Below, one piece after another: positions 12,525-23,480 of a stretch of DNA of 64,000 bases. Within the stretch, counting starts at the first letter, position 1. Every line of letters begins with the position of its first letter. The notes under the pieces were generated by a model. It made no database searches. It had not been told where the DNA came from and saw only the letters and a program-made list of their open reading frames with translations. The position numbers and the translations under genes are program-made. The DNA is from Hippophae tibetana (taxonomy: Eukaryota; Streptophyta; Magnoliopsida; Rosales; Elaeagnaceae), in assembly GCA_037013495.1 (NCBI GenBank), contig CM072810.1:26069843-26133842 (forward strand), in the 5' to 3' direction.

Positions 12525-15500
12525 TTCCTCAATCTAATTTTCTTTCGTAATAGGTCCACCCATGTTTTAAAAGTAGTTGATTACGTTTCCAAAATATGCA
12601 AGGACGTTGTCCAAAGTTTCATCCTATTGCATGATATAGATTTCAAAATTTCCATTCAACTATATAATTCTAGATTTATTTTATTGTTGATATTCCTATA
12701 TGAGTAGTCTCCAAAATGTTTCATGTTCTTTTGAAGAAGTTTAATTTTAAATTCAACTTAATAATCATTTTAGAGCTCGAATTACCTTTTTTTTAATATC
12801 CCTAAAAAACCGTCTCTTCTTCCTATGAAATTTAGTAAATCTCACGGCAAGTAGAGCCACTTTCTCTTCATTGAGATTATAGTCATCATTTCTAACAATT
12901 GGGTTAAAAACATGTTCGCTCGGACCACTATCCTTGATGTCTTAAGAGCCAAGTTCTCTCCCTTCTCGAAAGTATATTACTCTCATCTTGGCCACTAGTG
13001 TTGTAGTTCGAATGCCTGCCCAACAGATTCATTTAAGAGTAAGTTCAATTGGCTAATACATGGAATTAAGCAAGGTAATTTGGCATGAAAATGATAAGGT
13101 AGTATTGGAATGATTTTCTCAATATAATTTTCTTTGCTAATAGGTCCACCCATGTTTTAAAAGTAGTTGATTACGTTTGAAAAATATGTAAAGACTTTGT
13201 CCAAAGTTTCATCCTCTTGCATCATATAGATTTCAAAATTTCCATTCAACTATATAATTCTAGATTTATTTTATCGTTTAAATGCCTATATGAGTGCTCT
13301 CCAAAATGTTTCATGTTCTTTTGAAGAAATTTAATTTTAAATTCAACTTAATAATCATTTTAGAGCTCGAATTACCTTTTTTTAATATCCCTAAAAAAGG
13401 GTCTCTTCTTCCTATGAAATTTAGTAAATCTCACGGCAAGTAGACCCACTTTCTCTTCATTGAGATTAGAGTCATCATTTCTAACAATTGGGTCAAAAAC
13501 ATGGTCGGATGGACCTCTATCCTTGATGTCTTATGAGCCAAGTTCTCTCTCTTCTCGAAAGTATATTACTCTCTTCATGCCCACAAGTGATGTTTTTCGA
13601 ATGCCAACCCAACATATTGATTTAAAAGTAAGTTCAATTGGCTTGTACATGGACTTAAGCAAGGTAATTTGGCATGAAAATGATAAGGTAGTATTGGAAT
13701 GATTTCCTCAATCTAATTTTCTTTCGTAATAGGTCCACCCATGTTTTAAAAGTAGTTGATTACGTTTCCAAAATATGCAAGGACGTTGTCCAAAGTTTCA
13801 TCCTATTGCATGATATAGATTTCAAAATTTCCATTCAACTATATAATTCTAGATTTATTTTATTGTTGATATTCCTATATGAGTAGTCTCCAAAATGTTT
13901 CATGTTCTTTTGAAGAAGTTTAATTTTAAATTCAACTTAATAATCATTTTAGAGCTCGAATTACCTTTTTTTTAATATCCCTAAAAAACCGTCTCTTCTT
14001 CCTATGAAATTTAGTAAATCTCACGGCAAGTAGAGCCACTTTCTCTTCATTGAGATTATAGTCATCATTTCTAACAATTGGGTTAAAAACATGTTCGCTC
14101 GGACCACTATCCTTGATGTCTTAAGAGCCAAGTTCTCTCCCTTCTCGAAAGTATATTACTCTCATCTTGGCCACTAGTGTTGTAGTTCGAATGCCTGCCC
14201 AACAGATTCATTTAAGAGTAAGTTCAATTGGCTAATACATGGAATTAAGCAAGGTAATTTGGCATGAAAATGATAAGGTAGTATTGGAATGATTTTCTCA
14301 ATATAATTTTCTTTGCTAATAGGTCCACCCATGTTTTAAAAGTAGTTGATTACGTTTGAAAAATATGTAAAGACTTTGTCCAAAGTTTCATCCTCTTGCA
14401 TGATATAGATTTCAAAATTTCCATTCAACTATATAATTATAGATTTATTTCATCGTTGATATGCCTATATGAGTGCTATCCAAAATGTTTCATGTTCTTT
14501 TGAAGAAGGTTAATTTTAAATTCAACTTAATAATCATTTTAGAGCTCGAATTACCTTTTTTTAATATCCCTAAAAAAGGGTCTCTTCTTCCTATGAAATT
14601 TAGTAAATCTCACGGCAAGTAGACCCACTTTCTCTTCATTGAGATTAGAGTCATCATTTCTAACAATTGGGTCAAAAACATGGTCGGATGGACCTCTATC
14701 CTTGATGTCTTATGAGCCAAGTTCTCTCTCTTCTCGAAAGTATATTACTCTCTTCATGCCCACAAGTGATGTTTTTCGAATGCCAACCCAACATATTGAT
14801 TTAAAAGTAAGTTCAATTGGCTTGTACATGGACTTAAGCAAGGTAATTTGGCATGAAAATGATAAGGTAGTATTGGAATGATTTCCTCAATCTAATTTTC
14901 TTTCGTAATAGGTCCACCCATGTTTTAAAAGTAGTTGATTACGTTTCCAAAATATGCAAGGACGTTGTCCAAAGTTTCATCCTATTGCATGATATAGATT
15001 TCAAAATTTCCATTCAACTATATAATTCTAGATTTATTTTATTGTTGATATTCCTATATGAGTAGTCTCCAAAATGTTTCATGTTCTTTTGAAGAAGTTT
15101 AATTTTAAATTCAACTTAATAATCATTTTAGAGCTCGAATTACCTTTTTTTTAATATCCCTAAAAAACCGTCTCTTCTTCCTATGAAATTTAGTAAATCT
15201 CACGGCAAGTAGAGCCACTTTCTCTTCATTGAGATTATAGTCATCATTTCTAACAATTGGGTTAAAAACATGTTCGCTCGGACCACTATCCTTGATGTCT
15301 TAAGAGCCAAGTTCTCTCCCTTCTCGAAAGTATATTACTCTCATCTTGGCCACTAGTGTTGTAGTTCGAATGCCTGCCCAACAGATTCATTTAAGAGTAA
15401 GTTCAATTGGCTAATACATGGAATTAAGCAAGGTAATTTGGCATGAAAATGATAAGGTAGTATTGGAATGATTTTCTCAATATAATTTTCTTTGCTAATA

Positions 15501-16060
15501 GGTCCACCCATGTTTTAAAAGTAGTTGATTACGTTTGAAAAATATGTAAAGACTTTGTCCAAAGTTTCATCCTCTTGCATCATATAGATTTCAAAATTTC
15601 CATTCAACTATATAATTCTAGATTTATTTTATCGTTTAAATGCCTATATGAGTGCTCTCCAAAATGTTTCATGTTCTTTTGAAGAAATTTAATTTTAAAT
15701 TCAACTTAATAATCATTTTAGAGCTCGAATTACCTTTTTTTAATATCCCTAAAAAAGGGTCTCTTCTTCCTATGAAATTTAGTAAATCTCACGGCAAGTA
15801 GACCCACTTTCTCTTCATTGAGATTAGAGTCATCATTTCTAACAATTGGGTCAAAAACATGGTCGGATGGACCTCTATCCTTGATGTCTTATGAGCCAAG
15901 TTCTCTCTCTTCTCGAAAGTATATTACTCTCTTCATGCCCACAAGTGATGTTTTTCGAATGCCAACCCAACATATTGATTTAAAAGTAAGTTCAATTGGC
16001 TTGTACATGGACTTAAGCAAGGTAATTTGGCATGAAAATGATAAGGTAGTATTGGAATGA
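12525..16060 (+). repeat. Recent threefold amplification of a 1,179-bp A-B dimer
   Basis: Three copies run at about 12525-13703, 13704-14882 and 14883-16060. Private markers recur at exact 1,179-bp spacing: 'gatttcctc', 'ctttcgtaatagg', 'gtttccaaaatatg', 'cctattgc', 'gagtagtctcc', 'atggtcggatgg' (13501, 14680, 15859), 'ctcttcatgccc' and 'gccaaccc'. I saw no differences between copies 1 and 3; copy 2 differs only in a short patch near 14402-14510. The unit begins and ends in mid-monomer, so the repeat frame is set by crossover points, not by monomer ends. After 16060 the expected 'gatttcctc' reverts to 'gattttctc'. Confidence 0.88.
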
Positions 16061-17585
16061 TTTTCTCAATCTAATTTTCTTTCCTAATAGGTCCACCCAT
16101 GTTTTAAAAGTAGTTGATTACGTTTCAAAAATATGCAAGGACGTTGTCCAAAGTTTCATCCTCTTGTATGATATAGATTTCAAAATTTCCATTCAACTAT
16201 ATAATTCTAGATTTATTTTATTGTTGATATTCCTATATGAGTGGTCTCCAAAATGTTTCATGTTCTTTTGAAGAAGTTTAATTTTAAATTCAACTTAATA
16301 ATCATTTTAGAGCTCGAATTACCTTTTTTTTAATATCCCTAAAAAACCGTCTCTTCTTCCTATGAAATTTAGTAAATCTCACGACAAGTAGAGCCACTTT
16401 CTCTTCATTGAGATTATAGTCATCATTTCTAACAATTGGGTTAAAAACATGTTCGGTCGGACCACTATCCTTGATGTCTTAAGAGCCAAGTTCTCTCCCT
16501 TCTCGAAAGTATATTACTCTCATCTTGGCCACTAGTGCTGTAGTTCGAATGCCTGCCCAACAGATTCGTTTAAGAGTAAGTTCAATTGGCTAATACATGG
16601 AATTAAGCAAGGTAATTTGGCATGAAAATGATAAGGTAGTATTGGAATGATTTTCTCAATATAATTTTCTTTGTTAATAGGTCCACCCATGTTTTAAAAG
16701 TAGTTGATTACGTTTGAAAAATATGTAAAGACTTTGTCCAAAGTTTCATCCTCTTGCATCATATAGATTTCAAAATTTCCATTCAACTATATAATTCTAG
16801 ATTTATTTTATCGTTGAAATGCCTATATGAGTGCTCTCCAAAATGTTTCATGTTCTTTTGAAGAAGTTTAATTTTAAATTCAACTTAATAATCATTTTAG
16901 AGCTCGAATTACATTTTTTTAATATCCCTAAAAAAGGGGCTCTTCTTCCTATGAAATTTAGTAAATCTCATGGCAAGTAGACCCACTTTCTCTTCATTGA
17001 GATTAGAGTCATCATTTCTAACAATTGGGTCAAAAAAATGTTCGCTCGGACCTCTATCCTTGATGTCTTATGAGCCAAGTTCTCTCCCTTCTCGAAAGTA
17101 TATTACTCTCTTCTTGCCCACAAGTGATGTTGTTCGAATGCCATCCCAACATATTCATTTAAAAGTATGTTCAATTGGCTTGTACATGGACTTAAGCAAG
17201 GTAATTTGGCATGAAAATGATAAGGTATTATTGGAATGATTTTCTCAATCTAATTTTCTTTCCTAATAGGTCCACCCAAGTTTTAAAAGTAGTTGATTAC
17301 GTTTCAAAAATATGCGAGGACTTTGTCCAAAGTTTCATCCTCTTGCATGATATAGATTTCAAAATTTCCATTCAACTATATAATTCTAGATTTATTTTAT
17401 CGTTGAAATGCCTATATGAGTGCTCTCCAAAATGTTTCTTGTTCTTTTGAAGAAGTTTAATTTCAAATTCAACTTAATAATCATTTTAGAGTTCGAATTG
17501 CCTTTTTTTAATATCCCTAAAAAAGGGTCCCTTCTTCCTATGAAATTCAGTAAATCTCACGGCAAGTAGACCCACTTTATCTTCA
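16061..17585 (+). repeat. End of left domain: B tail, A, B-variant
   Basis: This holds the rear of the monomer begun at 15818, then monomers at 16408 (A) and 16997 (B variant). Just before 17000 a C-to-T change turns 'ctcacgg' into 'ctcatgg' at 16970, creating a real ATG; elsewhere the frame has only a TTG at the phase marker. The 16997 copy shares the TAT variant of 'aaggtattattgg' with the monomer at 10513. Confidence 0.8.
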
Positions 17586-18170
17586 TTGAGATTAGAGTCA
17601 TCATTTCTAACAATTGGGTCAAAAACATGTTCGCTCAGACCTCTATCCTTGATGTCTTATGAGCCAAGTTCTCTCCCTTCTCGAAAGTATATTACTCTCT
17701 TCTTGCCCACAAGTGATGTTGTTCGAATGCCAGCCCAACATATTCATTTAAAAGTAAGTTCAATTGGCTTGTACATGGACTTAAGCAAGGTAATTTTGGC
17801 ATGAAAATGATACGGTAGTATTGGAATGATTTTCTCAATCTAATTTTCTTTAATAATAGGTCCACCCAAGTTTTAAAAGTAGTTGATTACGTTTCAATGC
17901 AAGGACTTTGTCCAAAGTTTCATCCTCTTGCATCATATAGATTTCGAAATTTCCATTCAACTATATAATTCTAGATTTATTTTATTGTTGAAATGCCTAT
18001 ATGAGTGGTCTCCAAAATGTTTCATGTTCTTTGGAAGAAGTTTAATTTTAAATTCAACTTAATACTCATTTTAGAGCTCGAATTACCTTTTTTTAATATC
18101 CTTAAAAAAAGGTTTCTTCTTCCTATGTAATTTAGTCAATCTCACGGCTACTAGAGCCACTTTCTTTTCA
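17586..18170 (+). repeat. Short, diverged boundary monomer (585 bp)
   Basis: This is the shortest full monomer. A 5-bp loss in 'gtttcaaaaatatgc' leaves 'gtttcaatgc' near 17891-17900, and a one-base gain gives 'aattttggc' near 17793. The front is left-type ('cttcttgcccac'), while the tail has several unique changes ('tttagtcaat', 'ctactagagcc', 'tttcttttca'). It is the last left-type front before right-type monomers begin, so I place the domain boundary here. Confidence 0.8.
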
Positions 18171-21100
18171 TTGAGATTAGAGACATCATTTCTAACAATT
18201 GGGTCAAAAACATGTTCGCTCGGACCACTATCCTTGATGTCTTAAGAGCCAAGTTCTCACCCATCTCGAAAGTATATTACTCTCATCTTGGCCACTAGTG
18301 ATGTAGTTCGAATGCCTGCCCAACACATTCATTTAATAGTAAGTTCAATTGGCTTATACATGCAATTAAGCAAGTTAATTTGGCATGAAAATGATAAGGT
18401 AGTATTGGAATTATTTTCTCAATTTAATTTTCTTTGCTAATAGGTCCACCCAAGTTTTAAAAGTAGTTGATTACGTTTGAAAAATATGTAAAGACTTTGT
18501 CGAAAGTTTGATCCTCTTGCATGATATAGATTTCAAAATTTCCATTCAACTATATAATTCTAGATTTATTTTATTGTTGAAATTCCTATATGAGTGGTCT
18601 CCAAAATGTTTCATGTTCATTTGAAGAAGTTTAATTTTCAATTCAACTTAATAATCATTTTATAGCTGGAATTACCTTTTTTTAATATCCCTAAAAAAGG
18701 GTTACTTCTTCCTATGAAATTTAGTAAATCTCACGGCAAGTAGATCCACTTTCTCTTCATTGAGATTAGAGTCATCATTTCTAACAATTGGGTCAAAAAC
18801 ATGTTCGCTCGGACCACTATCCTTGATGTCTTAAGAGCCAAGTTCTCTCCCTTCCCGAAAGTATATTACTCTCATCTTGGCCACTAGTGATGTAGTTCGA
18901 ATGCCTGCCCAACAGATTCATTTAACAGTAAGTTCAATTGGCTTATATATGCAATTAAGCAAGGTAATTTGGCATGAAAATGATAAGGTAGTATTGGAAT
19001 GATTTTCTCAATCTTATTTTCTTTGCTAATAGGTCCACCCAATTTTTAAAAGTAGTTGATTACGTTTGAAAAAAATGCAAAGACTTTGTCCAAAGTTTCA
19101 TCCTCTTGCATGATATAGATTTCAAAATTTCCATTCAACTATATAATTCTAGATTTATTTCATCGTTGAAATGCCTATATGAGTGCTATCCAAAATGTTT
19201 CATGTTCTTTTGAAGAAGTTTAATTTTAAATTCAACTTAATAATAATTTTGGAGCTCGAATTACCTTTTTTTTAATATCCCTGAAAACGGGTCTATTCTT
19301 CCTATGAAATTTAGTAAATCTCACGGCAAGTAGAGCCACTTTCTCTTCATTGAGATTAGAGTCATCATTTCTAACAATTGGGTCAAAAACATGTTTCTCT
19401 CGTACCACTATCCTTGATGTCTTAAGAGCCACGTTCTCTCTCTTCTCGAAATTATATTACTCTCATCTGGGTCACTAGTGATGCTGTTTGAATGCCTGCC
19501 CAACAGATTCATTTAACAGTAAGTTCAATTGGCTTATACATGGACTTAAGAAAGGTAATTCGGCATGAAAATGATAAGGTAGTATTGGAATGATTTTCTC
19601 AATCTAATATTCTTTGCTAATAGGTCCACCCAAGTTTTAAAAGTAGTTGATTACGTTTGAAAAATATGCAAAGACTTTGTCCAAAGTTTCATCCTCTTGC
19701 ATGATGTAGATTTCAAAATTTCCATTCAACTATATAATTCTAGATTTAGTTCATCGTTGAAATGCCTATATGAGTGCTATCCAAAATGTTTCATGTTCTT
19801 TTGAAGAAGGTTAATTTTAAATTCAACTTAATAATCATTTTAAAGCTCGAATTACCTTTTTTTTAATATCCCCGAAAAAGGGTTACTTCTTCCTATGAAA
19901 TTTAGTAAATCTCACGGCAAGTAGAGCCACTTTCTCTTCATTGAGATTAGAGTCATCATTTCTAACAATTGGGTCAAAAACATGTTTCTCTCGTACCACT
20001 ATCCTTGAGGTCTTAAGAGCCAAGTTCTCACCCATCTCGAAAGTATATTACTCTCATCTTGGCCACTAGTGATGTAGTTCGAATGCTTGCCCAACACATT
20101 CATTTAATAGTAAGTTCAATCGGCTTATACATGCAATTAAGCAAGTTAATTTGGCATGAAAATGATAAGGTAGTATTGGAATTATTTTCTCAATTTAATT
20201 TTCTTTGCTAATAGGTCCACCCAAGTTTTAAAAGTAGTTGATTACGTTTGAAAAATATGTAAAGACTTTGTAGAAAGTTTGATCCTCTTGCATGATATAG
20301 ATTTCAAAATTTACATTCAACTATATAATTCTAGATTTATTTTATTGTTGAAATTCCTATATGAGTGGTCTCCAAAATGTTTCATGTTCATTTGAAGAAG
20401 TTTAATTTTAAATTCAACTTAATAATCATTTTAGAGCTCGAATTACCTTTTTTTAATATCCCTAAAAAAGGGTTACTTCTTCCTATGAAATTTAGTAAAT
20501 CTCACGGCAAGTAGATCAACTTTCTCTTCATTGAGATTAGAGTCATCATTTCTAACAATTGGGTCAAAAACATGTTCGCTCGGACCACTATCCTTGATGT
20601 CTTAAGAGCCAAGTTCTCTCCCTTCCCGAAAGTATATTACTCTCATCTTGGCCACAAGTGATGTAGTTCGAATGCCTGCCCAACAGATTCATTTAACAGT
20701 AAGTTCAATTGGCTTATACATGCAATTAAGCAAGGTAATTTGGCACGAAAATGATAAGGTAGTATTGGAATGATTTTCTCAATCTAATTTTCTTTGCTAA
20801 TAGGTCCACCCAACTTTTAAAAGTAGTTGATTACGTTTGAAAAATATGCAATGACTTTGTCCAAAGTTTCATCCTCTTGCATGATATAGATTTCAAAATT
20901 TCCATTCAACTATATAATTCTAGATTTATTTTATCGTTGATATGCCTATATGAGTGGTCTCCAAAATGTTTCATGTTCTTTTGAAGAAGTTTAATTTTAA
21001 ATTCAACTTAATAATCATTTCAGAGCTCGAATTACCTTTTTTTTAATATCCCTGAAAAAGGGTCTCTTCTTCCTATGAAATTTAGTAAATCTCACGGCAA

Positions 21101-21710
21101 GTAGAGCCACTTTCTCTTCATTGAGATAAGAGTCATCATTTCTAACAATTGGGTTAAAAACATGTTCGCTCGGACCACTATCCTTGATGTATTAAGAGCC
21201 AAGTTCTCTTCCTTCTCAAAAGTATATTACTCTCATCTTGGCCACTAATGATGTAGTTCGAATGCCTGCCCAACATATTCATTTTACAGTAAGTTCAATT
21301 GGCTTATACATGGACTTAAGAAAGGTAATTCGGCATGAAAATGATAAGGTAGTATTGGAATGATTTTCTCAATCTAATATTCTTTGCTAATAGGTCCACC
21401 CAAGTTTTAAAAGTAGTTGATTACGTTTGAAAAATATGCAAAGACTTTGTCCAAAGTTTCATCCTCTTGCATGATATAGATTTCAAAATTTCCATTCAAC
21501 TATATAATTCTAGATTTAGTTCATCGTTGAAATGCCTATATGAGTGCTATCCAAAATGTTTCATGTTCTTTTGAAGAAGGTTAATTTTAAATTCAACTTA
21601 ATAATCATTTTAGAGCTCGAATTACCTTTTTTTTAATATCCCTGAAAAAGGGACTCTTCTTCCTATGAAGTTTAGTAAATCTCCCGGCTAGTAGTGCCAC
21701 TTTCTCTTCA
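18171..21710 (+). repeat. Right domain: patchy 1,770-bp trimer, two copies
   Basis: Monomers at 18171, 18760 and 19350 pair with those at 19941, 20531 and 21121. Shared private marks include 'gttctcacccatctcg', 'caagttaattt', 'ggaattattttc', 'gatcctcttg' after 'aaagttt', 'cttcccgaaag' and 'tagatc' (first and second positions), and 'aattcggcatg' with 'tttagttcatcg' (third position). Agreement is interrupted: the fronts of 19350 and 21121 belong to different classes (U-like and T). Divergence between monomers is higher here than elsewhere, suggesting an older part of the array. Confidence 0.75.
19232..19432 (-). pseudogene. Possible retrotransposon gag-derived stretch, minus strand (not an active gene)
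   Basis: Read on the minus strand, this monomer has a 66-codon open frame starting from GTG at 19432. Its middle reads as an acidic patch (residues 23-30, with Asp-Asp and Glu-Glu), then a hydrophobic-basic stretch 'KVALLAVRFTKFHRKNR' (residues 31-47) and a lysine-rich end (51-56). That acidic, then Leu-Leu-Ala-x-x-Phe, then basic pattern recalls the linker before the zinc knuckle in plant Ty1/copia-type gag proteins; this is a resemblance from general knowledge, not a search result. The core about 50 codons are open in most monomers, bounded by TAA on both sides in typical copies. There is no ATG, no Cys-rich knuckle and no pol, so at most it is a fossil. Confidence 0.25.
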
Positions 21711-23480
21711 TTAATATTAGAGTCATCATTTCTAACAATTGGGTTAAAAACATGTTCGCTCGGACCACTATCCTTGATGTCTTAAGAGCCAAGTTCTCTC
21801 CCTTCTCGAAAGTATATTACTCTCATCTTGGCCACTAGTGATGTAGTTCGAATGCCTGCCCAATATATTCGTTTAACAGTAAGTTCAATTGGCTTATACA
21901 TGGACTTAAGCAAGGTAATTTGGCATGAAAATGATAAGGTAGTATTGGAATGATTTTCTCAATCTAATTTTCTTTGGTAATAGGTCCACCCATGTTTTAA
22001 AAGAAGTTGATTACGTTTGAAAAATATGCAAAGACTTTGTCCAAAGTTTCATCCTCTTGCATGATATAGATTTCAAAATTTCCATTCAACTATATAATTC
22101 TAGATTTATTTTATCGTTGATATGCCTATATGAGTGGTCTCCAAAATGTTTCATGTTCTTTTGAAGAAGTTTAATTTTAAATTCAACTTAATAATCATTT
22201 TAGAGCTCGAATTACCTTTTTTTTAATATCCCTGAAAAAGGGACTCTTCTTCCTATGAAGTTTAGTAAATCTCCCGGCTAGTAGTGCCACTTTCTCTTCA
22301 TTAATATTAGAGTCATCATTTCTAACAATTGGGTTAAAAACATGTTCGCTCGGACCACTATCCTTGATGTCTTAAGAGCCAAGTTCTCTCCCTTCTCGAA
22401 AGTATATTACTCTCATCTTGGCCACTAGTGATGTAGTTCGAATGCCTGCCCAACATATTCGTTTAACAGTAAGTTCAATTGGCTTATACATGGACTTAAG
22501 CAAGGTAATTTGGCATGAAAATGATAAGGTAGTATTGGAATGATTTTCTCAATCTAATTTTCTTTGCTAATAGGTCCACCCATGTTTTAAAAGAAGTTGA
22601 TTACGTTTGAAAAACATGCAAACACTTTGTCCAAAGTTTCATCCTCTTGCATGATATAGATTTCAAAATTTCCATTCAACTATATAATTCTAGATTTATT
22701 TTATCGTTGATATGCCTATATGAGTGGTCTCCAAAATGTTTCATGTTCTTTTGAAGAACTTTAATTTTAAATTCAACTTAATAATCATTTTAGAGCCCGA
22801 ATTACCTTTTTTTTAATATCCCTGAAAAAGGGACTCTTCTTCCTATGAAGTTTAGTAAATCTCCCGGCTAGTAGTGCCACTTTCTCTTCATTGATATTAG
22901 AGTCATCATTTCTAACAATTGGGTTAAAAACATGTTCGCTCGGACCACTATCCTTGATGTCTTAAGAGCCAAGTTCTCTCCCTTCTCGAAAGTATATTAC
23001 TCTCATCTTGGCCACTAGTGATGTAGTTCGAATGCCTGCCCAACATATTCGTTTAACAGTAAGTTCAATTGGCTTATACATGGACTTAAGCAAGGTAATT
23101 TGGCATGAAAATGATAAGGTAGTATTGGAATGATTTTCTCAATCTAATTTTCTTTGCTAATAGGTCCACCCATGTTTTAAAAGAAGTTGATTACGTTTGA
23201 AAAATATGCAAAGACTTTGTCCAAAGTTTCATCTTCTTGCATGATATAGATTTCAAAATTTCCATTCAACTATATAATTCTAGATTTATTTTATCGTTCA
23301 TATGCCTATATGAGTGGTCTCCAAAATGTTTCATGTTCTTTTGAAGAAGTTTAATTTTAAATTCAACTTAATAAACATTTTAGAGCTCGAATTACCTTTT
23401 TTTTAATATCCCTGAAAAAGGGTTACTTCTTCCTATGAAATTTAGTAAATCTCACGGCAAGTGGAGCCACTTTCTCTTCA
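21711..23480 (+). repeat. Right domain: three tandem class-S monomers
   Basis: Monomers at 21711, 22301 and 22891 are near-identical. They share 'ctcccggctagtagtgcc' before each start, 'ttaatatt' or 'ttgatatt' at the phase marker, 'attcgtttaacag' and 'aaaagaagttg'. The period is exactly 590 bp (T8 tract), so this is amplification of a single monomer. The middle copy (22301) carries 'aaaacatgcaaacac', a variant seen again at about 27920 and 30870. Confidence 0.83.
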
